A DNA stretch of 64,000 nucleotides, from the NCBI RefSeq assembly GCF_023515955.1, contig NZ_CP097322.1, forward strand, positions 4,636,501-4,700,500, given 5' to 3'. This document shows, in pieces, positions 34,114 through 42,367 of this stretch. Origin of the DNA: Streptomyces sp. RerS4. Its GTDB lineage: Bacteria; Actinomycetota; Actinomycetes; Streptomycetales; Streptomycetaceae. Below the pieces are notes generated by a model, which worked only from the letters and a program-made list of their open reading frames with translations, did no database searches and was not told where the DNA came from. The stretch's first letter is position 1. Each line of letters starts with the position of its first letter. The translations under genes were made by a program, and so were the position numbers.

Positions 34114-36162
34114 TTGAGTCGTGAAACTGACAGTTCGTCCCCCGGGCCCCATGGCCACGGTGGAGCCGCCTACCCCTCGGGTACGCCGCCGTACGGAACC
34201 GGCCAGTATCCGTCCACGGCCGTGTCACCTCGGCCTGACGCGGCGACCGCCCCGGAGGAGAATCCTGTGACCTCGAACCCGTCCACGCCCGACAACGACG
34301 GGCCGAAGACCGAGACCACCCTGACGACCCGGATCCGGATCAACATTCCGGGTTCGCGGCCCATCCCGCCCGTCGTCGTGCGCAAGCCCGTCAAGGGCGG
34401 CGCCTCGGCCGGCGGCCCGGCCGCCGCCCCGGCGAGCGCCGATCGGCCGGCCCCGCGCAGGACGCTCCGGCCCCGGCCGCCGCGCCCGTACGGGCCGCCC
34501 TGCCCGCGCGCCCCACCGCCCGTCCCCGGCGCCGGCCGCCCGGCGCCTCCGGCGAACGCCGGCCCCGACCGGCAGGGCCAGTCGGAGCCGCCGGCCGGCG
34601 GCTGGTTCGCCCCGCGCAAGGCCACCCCGCCGCCGGCCTCCGCGCCCCGGCGCCGCCGAGCGCGGGCTGCGGCTCCGCCGTGCCGCCGCAGCCCGGCGGC
34701 GCCGGCGGCACGGGCGGCACCGGCGGGGCTTCGCGCCCCGGCCGCCCCGGGCCACCCGCAGCCCCCGGCCGCGCACGGCACCGGAGCCGGTTTCGCCCCG
34801 GCCCCGTCGGTCGGCGGCCCCGGCGTGGGCGGGCCGCAGGGCGACCCCGCCCCGGCGTACGACTCGTACGACGGCTATGACGCCGGTCCTCGACGGAGGC
34901 CTTCCCGGCCTTCTCCGACCCCGCCGGGCCGACCGGCGGGCCCGCGCTGGGCACCGTTCCGGTGGGCGCCGAGGAGCCGCCGCGCTGGCCGGGTCCCGAG
35001 GCCCCGTCCGAGCGGTACGGCGCTCCCGGCCCCGTCCCGCCGGCGGCCGCGATGCCGACGCCCCCCCCCCGGCCCGCAGCCGCCGCGGCAGGACCGCCCC
35101 GTCCCCGCCCCGCCGGCCCCCGCCGGGAAGGGCGCGAAGGGTTCCAAGGGCGGCAAGAAGACCGCCAAGGCGACGAACGCGAGCGCGCCCGCGGGCTCCG
35201 CCAAGTCGGCCAAGCCCGCGAAGAAGGGCCGCTCCAAGTTGGCCCTCCTCGGCGGCGGCCTCGTGGCCCTCGTCGGCGTGGCGTACGGCGCGGGCCTGCT
35301 CATGAACCACTCCGACGTCCCCAAGGGCACCACCGTCCTCGGCGTCGACATCGGCGGCACCCGCGAGGAGGCCGTCACCAAGCTCCAGAAGGCCTTCGGC
35401 GACCGCGCCTCGGCCCCGCTGCCGCTGACCGTCGGCGGCAAGCAGGTCGAGCTGAAGCCCGACAAGGCCGGCCTCACGCTCGACAGCCAGACCACCGTGC
35501 GCAACGCGGCGGGCAGCGACTACAACCCCGTCACCGTCATCGGCTCGCTGTTCGGCGTCGAGCGCACCGCCGAGGCCGTCATGCCGGCCGACGAGGAGAA
35601 GCTGCGGGTCGCGCTCCAGGAGGCGGCCGGCGGCGCCGGTTCCTCCTCCGAGGGCACCATCAAGTTCGACACCGGCAAGGCCGTCGCCGTCCCCGGCAAG
35701 GCCGGCACCGGACTCGACGTCGACGCCTCCGTCGACCAGGTCATCAAGGCGTTCCGGGAGTTCGTCGCGAGCGGCAAGGCCCCGGCCGTCGAACTGCCCA
35801 CCACCACCAAGGAACCGACCGTCACCCAGGCCGAACTGGACCGGGCGATGAAGGAGTTCGCCGAACCGGCGATGTCCGCCCCCGCCATCGTCAAGGCGGG
35901 CGGCAAGTCCCTGCCCTTCGGCGCCAAGTCCCTGCCGAAGATCCTCAGCATGACGGTCGTGGACGGCCGCCTCGTCGAGAAGTACGACCTGGAAGCCCTC
36001 AAGGCCACCTACGGGAACACCTTCGACGGCGTCCTGATCACGCGCGGCACCGGTGCCAAGACCCCCGTCACCCCGCAGGACGTGGCGGGCGCCCTCGGCA
36101 AGGCCCTCGTCGGCAAGACCACGGCCGAACGGACCGTCACCATCGACACCAACGCGAGCTGA
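34114..36162 (+). CDS. Membrane-anchored protein with PG_binding_4-like repeats (Pro-rich region frame-disrupted)
   Basis: TTG start at 34114 (SRETDSSSPGPHG), with GGGAG nine bases upstream. The cytosolic N-terminus has TLTTRIRINIPGSRPIPP VVV, then a Pro/Ala/Gly-rich stretch, a Lys-rich segment (KGAKGSKGGKK), one transmembrane helix near LALLGGGLVALVGVAYGAGLL, and an external domain with two PG_binding_4-like repeats beginning GTTVLGVDIGGTREEAV and EEKLRVALQEAAGG. The total frame is open, but between about 34440 and 35065 the most protein-like reading moves between frames: AFSDPAGPTGGPALGTVP and EEPPRWPGPEAPSERYG lie in another frame, and the phase returns at a run of ten C at 35051-35060. 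Compensating indels are likely. It probably links membrane and peptidoglycan. Confidence 0.75.
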   Translation: MSRETDSSSPGPHGHGGAAYPSGTPPYGTGQYPSTAVSPRPDAATAPEENPVTSNPSTPDNDGPKTETTLTTRIRINIPGSRPIPPVVVRKPVKGGASAGGPAAAPASADRPAPRRTLRPRPPRPYGPPCPRAPPPVPGAGRPAPPANAGPDRQGQSEPPAGGWFAPRKATPPPASAPRRRRARAAAPPCRRSPAAPAARAAPAGLRAPAAPGHPQPPAAHGTGAGFAPAPSVGGPGVGGPQGDPAPAYDSYDGYDAGPRRRPSRPSPTPPGRPAGPRWAPFRWAPRSRRAGRVPRPRPSGTALPAPSRRRPRCRRPPPGPQPPRQDRPVPAPPAPAGKGAKGSKGGKKTAKATNASAPAGSAKSAKPAKKGRSKLALLGGGLVALVGVAYGAGLLMNHSDVPKGTTVLGVDIGGTREEAVTKLQKAFGDRASAPLPLTVGGKQVELKPDKAGLTLDSQTTVRNAAGSDYNPVTVIGSLFGVERTAEAVMPADEEKLRVALQEAAGGAGSSSEGTIKFDTGKAVAVPGKAGTGLDVDASVDQVIKAFREFVASGKAPAVELPTTTKEPTVTQAELDRAMKEFAEPAMSAPAIVKAGGKSLPFGAKSLPKILSMTVVDGRLVEKYDLEALKATYGNTFDGVLITRGTGAKTPVTPQDVAGALGKALVGKTTAERTVTIDTNAS

Positions 36163-36180
36163 CACCCACCCCGGCACCAC

Positions 36181-36218
36181 GGCGCGGCCCCTCCCCGACC
36201 CCGGGAAGGGGCCGCGCC
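36181..36218. terminator. Hairpin after the PG_binding_4-like gene
   Basis: Arms ggcgcggcccctccc and gggaaggggccgcgcc pair with a single bulge around a cgacccc loop, 18 bp after the stop at 36162 and 22 bp before the end of the convergent hydrolase gene. It probably serves both strands. Confidence 0.75.
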
Positions 36219-36239
36219 GCGTCCGGCCCAAGACACGAC

Positions 36240-37043
36240 CTAGCGCTCGGCGTCGCCGAGGAAGTCCCGGAGGACGCGCCGCAGCAGGTCGGGGCGTTCG
36301 AGGTGGAGGTCGTGGCCCGCGCCGGGGATGCTCAGGGCGGCCGTGTCCGGTCGCAGGCGGAGCATCTCGTCGATCTCCTCGGGTGCGATGATGCCGCACT
36401 GGCCGAGGACGACCAGGGTGGGACAGGTGATCCGCGCCCACTCGTCCCAGAAGGAGCGGGTGGCGTTCTCGGCGAGGGAGTCGACCATGACGTCGCGGTC
36501 GAAGCGGGGCCACCAGCCGTCCTCGCGCTCCTCCAGGCCGGCCGCCCAGCCTTCGCCGACCGCCCCGCCGCCGAAGAAGCGGACGGCTTCCTCCCGCGAT
36601 GGGAAGGGGGTCGGCCACGCGTCGAGCCATCCGCCGATCTCGTCCTGCACCCCGGGGTTCGGCCCGCCGGGTCCCGCCTCGACCAGGACGAGCGCGTGGA
36701 TGCGATCGGCGTGCGCGGCAGCCGTGAGCAGGGCGGCATGGCCGCCCAGGGACTGCCCGACGAGTACGGGCGCCCGCAGGTCGAGCGCGTCGAGTACGGC
36801 GAGGACGTCGGCGACGTAGGCGGCGCGCGACACGTCGCCGGGCCGGCGTTCGGCGGCGCCGTGGCCGCGTTGGTCGACCGCCACGACGCGGTGGCGGGCG
36901 CTGAGGTCCCGGGCCACGGCGTCCCATTCCCCCGCGTGGCCGGCCAGGCCGTGCAGCAGGACGACGGGGCGTCCGGGCCCCGACCGGTCACGGCAGGCGA
37001 TGCGGACGCCGTCGCGGGTGACGATGCGTTCGGTCCAGGTCAT
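36240..37043 (-). CDS. Alpha/beta-fold hydrolase
   Basis: A 267-residue serine hydrolase: oxyanion segment VVLLHGLAGHAGEW, nucleophile elbow VGQSLGGHAAL, acid region near PTLVVLGQCGIIAPEEID and catalytic His in GAGHDLHLERPD. The cap between about 120 and 200 is charged and Trp-rich (EEREDGWWPRFDRD). The ATG at 37043 is chosen because the frame upstream is low complexity. Substrate cannot be told from sequence; C-C hydrolases, epoxide hydrolases and esterases all look like this. It is convergent with the preceding gene. Confidence 0.85.
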   Translation of the reverse strand: MTWTERIVTRDGVRIACRDRSGPGRPVVLLHGLAGHAGEWDAVARDLSARHRVVAVDQRGHGAAERRPGDVSRAAYVADVLAVLDALDLRAPVLVGQSLGGHAALLTAAAHADRIHALVLVEAGPGGPNPGVQDEIGGWLDAWPTPFPSREEAVRFFGGGAVGEGWAAGLEEREDGWWPRFDRDVMVDSLAENATRSFWDEWARITCPTLVVLGQCGIIAPEEIDEMLRLRPDTAALSIPGAGHDLHLERPDLLRRVLRDFLGDAER

Positions 37044-37203
37044 ACGGTGCTTCTCTCCCCCGGGGGTCGGGCGTAGGCGGCGAGGAAGGCCCGGACGCCG
37101 CCGGTGGCACAGCGGTCGACTTCGGCCTCGGCGGCCGAAGACGGCCGCCAGGGTGGCGAGCGGGCTCACCCACCCGGCGGGTACGGGCCGGGGCGGCGAG
37201 CCG

Positions 37204-37998
37204 TCAGTTCAGCAGGGCGCGGGCCGAGCTGGCCTCGGAGCGGATGCGTTGCGCGGCCGCCGGGTCCACCGCGTCGACCACCGACGCGTAGGCGTCCAGT
37301 TCCACCGCGCCCTCCTGGAACGCACCCCGCTCCACCAGCAGCCGCGCCCGCTCGTAGCGCAGCGCCGCCGGGTGCGACGGCAGCAGCAGCGCCAGGTCCA
37401 GCGCCCACAGCGCGACCGCCGACTGCTCCGGCCGCGCCGCCGCCCAGGCGCGGATGTTGTTCAGGATCCGCAGCACGATGTCCAGCGTCCGCGCCGGCGT
37501 CCGCGGCCCCTGCGCCAACTCCGCCGGACCCGCGCCGAGCGAGGCCCCGCCCGCGAACGGGTCCACGACGACGCCCTCCTCCGGATCCCCGAACCCGACC
37601 ACGAAGTGCCCCGGCAGCCCCAGCCCGTATACCGGAGCCCCGGCCCGCCGGGCCACCTCCAGCCACACCACCGACAGCAGGATCGGCAAGCCCCGCCGAC
37701 GCCGCAGCACCTCGTGCAGCAGCGAGGACGAGAGCCGGTCGTAGTCCGCCGGGGTGCCGTGGAAACCCATCCGGCCCCCGAGCAGCTCCGTCACCGCCGA
37801 CGCCCACGCCCGCGCGTCCCGCAGCCCGTACGGCAGCATCCCCGCGAGCCGGTCCAGCTCGATCTGCGCCCAGTCCCGGACCCGCTCGTCGTCGAGCTCC
37901 GGATCCGCCTCCGCCCCCAGCAGCAGGCACAGCAGCGCCAGGTCCGGCCGCTCGGAGCGGGCCTCCGCCGCGAACATCTCCCGCGACGCCGCGCTCAC
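37204..37998 (-). CDS. Transglutaminase-like (SirB1 family) protein
   Basis: A 264-residue protein of the SirB1/transglutaminase-like family. LSSSLLHEVLRRRRGLPILLSVVWLEVARRAG (a sequence typical of the family), GLGLPGHFVVGFGD with the expected His, and VVDPFAGG follow the usual order. A helical tetratricopeptide-like end has ALRYERARLLVERGAFQEG. The usual cysteine nucleophile seems to be replaced by Ser (PILLS), as in many SirB1 members, so it is probably not a true transglutaminase. The GTG at 37998 overlaps the upstream GNAT stop as GTGA, so the two are co-translated. Confidence 0.83.
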   Translation of the reverse strand: MSAASREMFAAEARSERPDLALLCLLLGAEADPELDDERVRDWAQIELDRLAGMLPYGLRDARAWASAVTELLGGRMGFHGTPADYDRLSSSLLHEVLRRRRGLPILLSVVWLEVARRAGAPVYGLGLPGHFVVGFGDPEEGVVVDPFAGGASLGAGPAELAQGPRTPARTLDIVLRILNNIRAWAAARPEQSAVALWALDLALLLPSHPAALRYERARLLVERGAFQEGAVELDAYASVVDAVDPAAAQRIRSEASSARALLN

Positions 37999-38978
37999 CG
38001 GCCCGCCCGGAAGTGGTGGTAGGTGTGGTGGGTCGCGAAACCCATCCCCTCGTACAGCGCCCGCGCCCCCGGATTGTCCGCCTCCACCTGGAGCCAGGCC
38101 GCCGAGGCACCCTCCTCCAGCGCCCGCCGGGCCAACGCCGCCATGACCGCCGTCGCCAGGCCCCGCCGGCGGTACTCCGGGTCCACCGTCACCGCCGCGA
38201 ACCCCGCCCAGCGGCCGTCCACCACGCACCGCCCGATCGCCCGGCCGGCGCCCAGCGAGGCGAACCACACCGACGGCCCCGCCACCAGCACCCGACGGGC
38301 GAGCTCCGGATCCCGGACCCGCCCGTAGCGCCCGAGCCAGTCCGCGTCCGGCTCCCGGGTCAGCCGTACCTGCGCCACGTCCGTGTCGATGTCCCCGACC
38401 GGCGCGAGCGCCCCGATACGCACCTCCGCCGAGACCTCCCTGTCCCAGCCGCGCCCCTCCAGCTCCGCGCAGAGCAGCTCCTGCGTGCCGAGGGCACCCG
38501 TCGCGGCCTGTACGTACGCCGGAAGCCCACGCTCCGCGTACCAGGCGGTCACTCGCGCGAGTGCTTCCTCCACGGGTATACCGGGGTCGCCCGACGGCAG
38601 TACGGAGTTCGCCCGCCGGGTGAAACCGCCGGCGGCCCGCAAGACCCACTCGCCCAGCGGCTCGCTCTCCAGCGGCTGCCAGGCCCGCGCGCCGACCCGC
38701 GTCAGCTCCTCGAAGGACGCCGCCGGACCCCTGCGCCGGGCGGGTGCGGGGGGCACCGTCTTGCCCGCGACCAGCGAGGATTCCGGGATGTGGACGCTGA
38801 CGCCGTCCTTGCGTGTGATCGTCAGCACACCCCCGGTCCAGGATGTGAGAACCCCGACCGTGTCGAGGAAGGCCGGGGCGTCGCTCCGGCCGCCCTCCAC
38901 CCGTCGTACAGAGACTCGTTTACCCACGTCAGCCGGGGTGATACGGATCTCCAGCAGTCCACCGGCAGTGATTTCCAC
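37995..38978 (-). CDS. GNAT-family acetyltransferase with N-terminal SH3-like domain
   Basis: A 327-residue protein. The N-terminal region (about 1-75) has short beta strands ending in TRKDGVSVHIPESSLVAGK, suggestive of a small barrel domain. The C-terminal GNAT domain has the acetyl-CoA motif VTVDPEYRRRGLATAVMAAL and VEADNPGARALYEGMGF. A middle segment (LGEWVLRAAGGFTRRANSVL) is characteristic of the same streptomycete family. It overlaps the SirB1-like gene by four bases. It is divergent from fdxA with a short shared promoter region. Substrate unknown. Confidence 0.85.
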   Translation of the reverse strand: MEITAGGLLEIRITPADVGKRVSVRRVEGGRSDAPAFLDTVGVLTSWTGGVLTITRKDGVSVHIPESSLVAGKTVPPAPARRRGPAASFEELTRVGARAWQPLESEPLGEWVLRAAGGFTRRANSVLPSGDPGIPVEEALARVTAWYAERGLPAYVQAATGALGTQELLCAELEGRGWDREVSAEVRIGALAPVGDIDTDVAQVRLTREPDADWLGRYGRVRDPELARRVLVAGPSVWFASLGAGRAIGRCVVDGRWAGFAAVTVDPEYRRRGLATAVMAALARRALEEGASAAWLQVEADNPGARALYEGMGFATHHTYHHFRAGR

Positions 38979-39021
38979 AGCTCTGTCCGCCCCTCCTGTT
39001 CGGATCGTGCCCGGGAACGGA

Positions 39022-39027
39022 GATACT
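39022..39027 (+). promoter_or_regulatory. fdxA: Possible -10 element for fdxA
   Basis: GATACT at 39022-39027 is the only good -10-like hexamer in the 116-bp gap before fdxA, about 68 bp before the GTG start. No convincing -35 lies at the standard spacing; TGTTCG at 38997 has a 19-bp spacer. Confidence 0.25.
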
Positions 39028-39094
39028 AGGTGCGGGCATCGACGACGCCGCGCTCCCGCGCGAATGGACAGCCCTACCGAGGAGGAACGAGAGC

Positions 39095-39424
39095 GTGACC
39101 TACGTCATCGCGGAGCCTTGTGTCGACGTCAAGGACAAGGCATGCATCGAAGAGTGCCCCGTCGACTGCATCTACGAGGGCCAGCGGTCCTTGTACATCC
39201 ACCCGGACGAGTGCGTCGACTGCGGGGCCTGTGAGCCGGTCTGCCCGGTCGAGGCCATCTTCTACGAAGATGACACCCCGGAGGAGTGGAAGGAGTACTA
39301 CAAGGCGAACGTCGAGTTCTTCGACGAGCTCGGTTCGCCCGGTGGTGCCTCCAAGCTCGGCCTGATCGAGCGCGACCACCCCTTCGTCGCCGGTCAGCCC
39401 GCCGACATCAACGCCGGGCACTGA
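39095..39424 (+). CDS. fdxA: 7Fe ferredoxin ([3Fe-4S][4Fe-4S])
   Basis: A 109-residue bacterial 7Fe ferredoxin. It starts TYVIAEPCVDVKDKACIEECPVDCI, with the modified first motif C-x7-C-x3-CP typical of a 3Fe-4S plus 4Fe-4S protein. The second motif CVDCGACEPVCPVEAIF is complete. The C-terminal acidic extension matches actinobacterial FdxA/FdxC. It passes electrons to redox enzymes such as cytochromes P450. GTG start with a strong GAGGAGGAA site. The adjacency fdxA-dapC is conserved in actinobacteria. Confidence 0.96.
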   Translation: MTYVIAEPCVDVKDKACIEECPVDCIYEGQRSLYIHPDECVDCGACEPVCPVEAIFYEDDTPEEWKEYYKANVEFFDELGSPGGASKLGLIERDHPFVAGQPADINAGH

Positions 39425-39533
39425 CCGTCCCCGGCTGAACGCGCCCCTCGGTCCCGTACGGCACTTCCGCCGCGCGGGACCGAGCCGTTTCACCTGGGCG
39501 AAACCGCACCAGCGCACAGAGAGCAGAGAAACC

Positions 39534-40631
39534 GTGGCCGCAGTATCCGACCGTCTCCCCACCTTCCCCTGGGACAAGCTGGAGCCGTACAAGGCCACGG
39601 CGGCGGCCCACGCGGACGGCATCGTCGACCTGTCGGTCGGCACCCCCGTGGACCCCGTGCCCGCTCTCATCCAGCGCGCCCTGACCGACGCCGCCGACTC
39701 CCCGGGCTACCCGACGGTGTGGGGCACGCCCGCGCTGCGCGACGCGATCACCGGCTGGCTGCGCGGGCGCCTCGGCGCGAGCGCCGCCGGCCACCGCAAC
39801 GTCCTGCCGGTCGTCGGCTCCAAGGAACTGGTGGCCTGGCTGCCGACCCAGCTGGGCCTCGGCGCCGGCGACCAGGTCGCCTACCCCCGGCTCGCCTACC
39901 CCACGTACGAGGTCGGCGCGCGGCTGTGCGGCGCCGAGCCCGTGGTCTACGACGACCCGACCACCGACCTCGACCCGGCCCGCGTGAAGCTGCTCTGGCT
40001 CAACTCGCCGTCCAACCCCACCGGAAAGGTCCTCGCCAAGGAGGAACTGATCCGCGTCGTGGCCTGGGCGCGCGAGCACGGCATCCTGCTCTTCAGCGAC
40101 GAGTGCTACCTCGAACTGGGCTGGGAGGCCGAACCGGTCTCCGTCCTCCACGACGACGTCTGCGGCGGCTCCTACGCGGGCATCGTCGCCGTCCACTCGC
40201 TCTCCAAGCGCTCCAACCTGGCCGGATACCGTGCCGCCTTCATCGCGGGCGACGCCGACGTCCTCGGTGAGCTGCTGGAGATCCGCAAGCACGGCGGCAT
40301 GATGACCGCCGCCCCCGTTCAGGCCGCGGTCGTCGCCGCCCTCGGCGACGACACCCACGTCGAGGAGCAGCGCGCCCGCTACGCCGCCCGCCGCGAGGCG
40401 CTGCGCACCGCCCTGGAGGCGCACGGCTTCCGCGTCGAGCACAGCGAGGCCAGCCTCTACCTGTGGGTGACGCGGGACGAGCCCTGCTGGGACACCGTCG
40501 CCCACCTGGCGTCCCTCGGCATCCTGGTGGCACCGGGCGACTTCTACGGGGAGGCGGGCGCCTCCTTCGTCCGGGTGGCCTTCACCGCCACCGACGAGCG
40601 GGTCGCGGCCGCCGTCAAGCGCCTGGGCTGA
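39534..40631 (+). CDS. dapC: Succinyldiaminopimelate transaminase
   Basis: A 365-residue PLP aminotransferase (fold type I) of the lysine/DAP pathway. It transfers an amino group from glutamate to N-succinyl-2-amino-6-oxopimelate. Motifs: SVGTPVDPVPALIQ, YPTVWGTPALRDAI, WLNSPSNPTGKVL, and PLP lysine in VHSLSKRSNLAGYR. The terminal region YLWVTRDEPCWDTVAHL is typical of actinobacterial DapC. GTG start 109 bp after fdxA. Downstream dapE does the next step, with two unrelated genes between. Confidence 0.94.
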   Translation: MAAVSDRLPTFPWDKLEPYKATAAAHADGIVDLSVGTPVDPVPALIQRALTDAADSPGYPTVWGTPALRDAITGWLRGRLGASAAGHRNVLPVVGSKELVAWLPTQLGLGAGDQVAYPRLAYPTYEVGARLCGAEPVVYDDPTTDLDPARVKLLWLNSPSNPTGKVLAKEELIRVVAWAREHGILLFSDECYLELGWEAEPVSVLHDDVCGGSYAGIVAVHSLSKRSNLAGYRAAFIAGDADVLGELLEIRKHGGMMTAAPVQAAVVAALGDDTHVEEQRARYAARREALRTALEAHGFRVEHSEASLYLWVTRDEPCWDTVAHLASLGILVAPGDFYGEAGASFVRVAFTATDERVAAAVKRLG

Positions 40632-40648
40632 GCCGGTCCGAAACAGCC

Positions 40649-40684
40649 CGAAGGGGCCGGGAGTTCCCACTCCCGGCCCCTTCG
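40649..40684. terminator. 16-bp perfect hairpin after dapC, shared with the opposite gene
   Basis: Arms cgaaggggccgggagt (40649-40664) and actcccggccccttcg (40669-40684) pair perfectly around tccc. It sits 17 bp after the dapC stop and 18 bp past the end of the convergent secreted-protein gene, so it is likely bidirectional. Confidence 0.85.
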
Positions 40685-40702
40685 GCGTCCGCAGGCGGCG
40701 GA

Positions 40703-41053
40703 TCAGCCACCCAGCGGGAGGCCGCCCAGCGGCAGCTGCGGCGCCGGCAGCTGGGAGACGGGCAGCTGCTGCGCCACCGGCAGGCCGCCCAGCATCTGGC
40801 CCGCACCGCCCGCCACCTCGGCGGCGGGAGCGGCGGCCGGCACGGCCTCGGTGGCGGTGCCCGCCACATCGGTGGCCGCCTCGACCGGCGCGGCGGTGTC
40901 GGCGGGGATGTCAGAGGCGACCGGGGCGGTGAGCGCGCCCAACTGCGGCAGGTCCGCGGCGCTCGCCGCGCCGGCCGCACCGACCACGGGCGCGGTCCCG
41001 GCTGCGACGAGCAGCGCGGCACGGGCGATCCGACGGGTCAGGGGGAGGGACAT
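40703..41053 (-). CDS. Small secreted Ala/Pro-rich protein
   Basis: A 116-residue exported protein. Signal peptide SLPLTRRIARAALLVAAG with an ASAADL-like cleavage site near residue 32. The mature part has no cysteine and is built of low-complexity Ala/Val/Pro (TATEAVPAAAPAAEV) and a C-terminal LPAPQLPLGGLPLGG. AGGAG five bases before the ATG at 41053 sets the start. Similar short proteins occur in streptomycetes, sometimes labelled ATP-binding protein; nothing here supports ATP binding. The 249-bp leader (41054-41302) holds an AT-richer patch near 41140-41165 but no element I can name. Confidence 0.7.
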   Translation of the reverse strand: MSLPLTRRIARAALLVAAGTAPVVGAAGAASAADLPQLGALTAPVASDIPADTAAPVEAATDVAGTATEAVPAAAPAAEVAGGAGQMLGGLPVAQQLPVSQLPAPQLPLGGLPLGG

Positions 41054-41302
41054 GATGCTCCTAAGCGGTAGCGGCTGAGTACGCCGGTACAACCGCTCCC
41101 GGGGTGGGTGGAGTTGCGGACCCGTCGGGTAAAGGATCGGTAACGCATCGTTTAATCGGCTTCCGCGACAAACGCATGGAATGCGCGCCCACCAGCGGTT
41201 CCGTGCCCGACGGCGGCATCGCGGCGGCTCCGTGGGAACCTCCGCGCGGGTGATCCCTCGTACGCGCGACCGGTATCGGAAACGCGGATCGGCCGGGCGT
41301 GC

Positions 41303-42280
41303 TCAGCGGCCCGTGGAGATCCGTACCTCTTCGCGCCCCGCACCCGGGGCGTCCGCCTTCGTGCCCCGGGGCATCCACCGACCCCGGTCCGCGCCGGCCG
41401 TCCAGTCCGAGCGCGCGTACGCGACGCCCGTGATCCCGAGGTCCTTCGAGCGGGCCACCGCCCAGTGCGCCACCGCCCGCGCCCGCCGCTCCCGGTCCGG
41501 CCCGCCGGCCGCCTTCGGCCGCACCACCATCTCGCCGAGCGCCGCGGGACGGGCGCCCGTCTCCCCGGCGCCGGAGGCGGCGCCCGCAGGACCGGCGGCG
41601 ACCGGCATCTCCTTGCCGAAGTCCCGGGCCAGCTCCGCCCGGATCCGCTCCGGATCGCCCGGCTTCGGGGCCGGGCCCGAGCAGAACAGGGTGGCGCCCG
41701 CGGCGCCCTCGCCGAACGCCGCCGTCAACACCGTCGCGTTCGGCTCGTGCTTCGCGTAGGCCTCCGGGAAACCGCTCAACTGCACGCGCTGCGCCGCCAC
41801 CGTCAGCGGAAGCCGCCCGTACCCCTTCACCTCGACGAGCCGGTCGTAGAAGATCCCCGCCGAGTACACCGGGTCCATGATCTGCTGCGGGGTGCCCCAG
41901 CCCTGCGAGGGCCGCTGTTGGAACAGGCCCAGCGAATCCCGGTCGCCGTGGTCGAGGTTGCGCAGCCCCGACTCCTGCATCGCCGTCGCCAGCGCGATCG
42001 TCACCGCCCGGTCGGGCAGCCCCTTGGAGAGCCCGACCGCCGCTATGGTCGCCGCGTTCGCCGCCTGCTCCGGGGTCATCTCGTACGTCCGCTCCGCGTC
42101 GCCGCCGGGCGAGCCGGAGCCCAACCCGGACGCCGTGACCGAACAGTACGGGGCGCCACCCCCGTTCGAGGCGCGCTGCACCACGCAATAACCGATCACG
42201 GCGGACAGGACGAGCAGACCCGCCGCGGCCCTGCGCAGGGGCCGCCGACGGCGAGGACGGGAGCGATGGGTCTCGGACAC
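41303..42280 (-). CDS. Membrane-anchored lysozyme/transglycosylase-like protein
   Basis: A 325-residue protein: basic N-terminus (RPRRRRPLRR), one membrane anchor (AAAGLLVLSAVIGYCVV), then an external domain with ALATAMQESGLRNLDHGDRDSLGLFQQRP. This ES-GL-x-GLFQ arrangement resembles the active site of soluble lytic transglycosylases. The second half continues with QIMDPVYSAGIFYDRL and a Pro/Gly-rich tail. Homologues are often called heavy metal transporter, which does not fit the sequence. I use the GTG at 42280 (SETHRSRP); the ATG at 42316 is possible. It is divergent from dapE, so peptidoglycan precursor and remodelling genes share an 87-bp promoter gap. Confidence 0.78.
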   Translation of the reverse strand: MSETHRSRPRRRRPLRRAAAGLLVLSAVIGYCVVQRASNGGGAPYCSVTASGLGSGSPGGDAERTYEMTPEQAANAATIAAVGLSKGLPDRAVTIALATAMQESGLRNLDHGDRDSLGLFQQRPSQGWGTPQQIMDPVYSAGIFYDRLVEVKGYGRLPLTVAAQRVQLSGFPEAYAKHEPNATVLTAAFGEGAAGATLFCSGPAPKPGDPERIRAELARDFGKEMPVAAGPAGAASGAGETGARPAALGEMVVRPKAAGGPDRERRARAVAHWAVARSKDLGITGVAYARSDWTAGADRGRWMPRGTKADAPGAGREEVRISTGR

Positions 42281-42367
42281 GCGGCCCACCGTACTTGAGT
42301 CATATGACGCGTCCATGGGCCGGACGCACCCGGTACCCGCCCATCCCGGGGCGTTAGGGTCAGAGCC

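Noticed and set aside
40703..41053. ATP-binding protein label for the small secreted protein
   Set aside because: There is no P-loop; the sequence is a signal peptide plus low-complexity Ala/Pro.
41054..41302. Possible c-di-AMP (ydaO-type) riboswitch in the leader of the small secreted protein
   Set aside because: The leader is long and structured, and such riboswitches precede wall-related genes in streptomycetes, but I could not match the conserved core.
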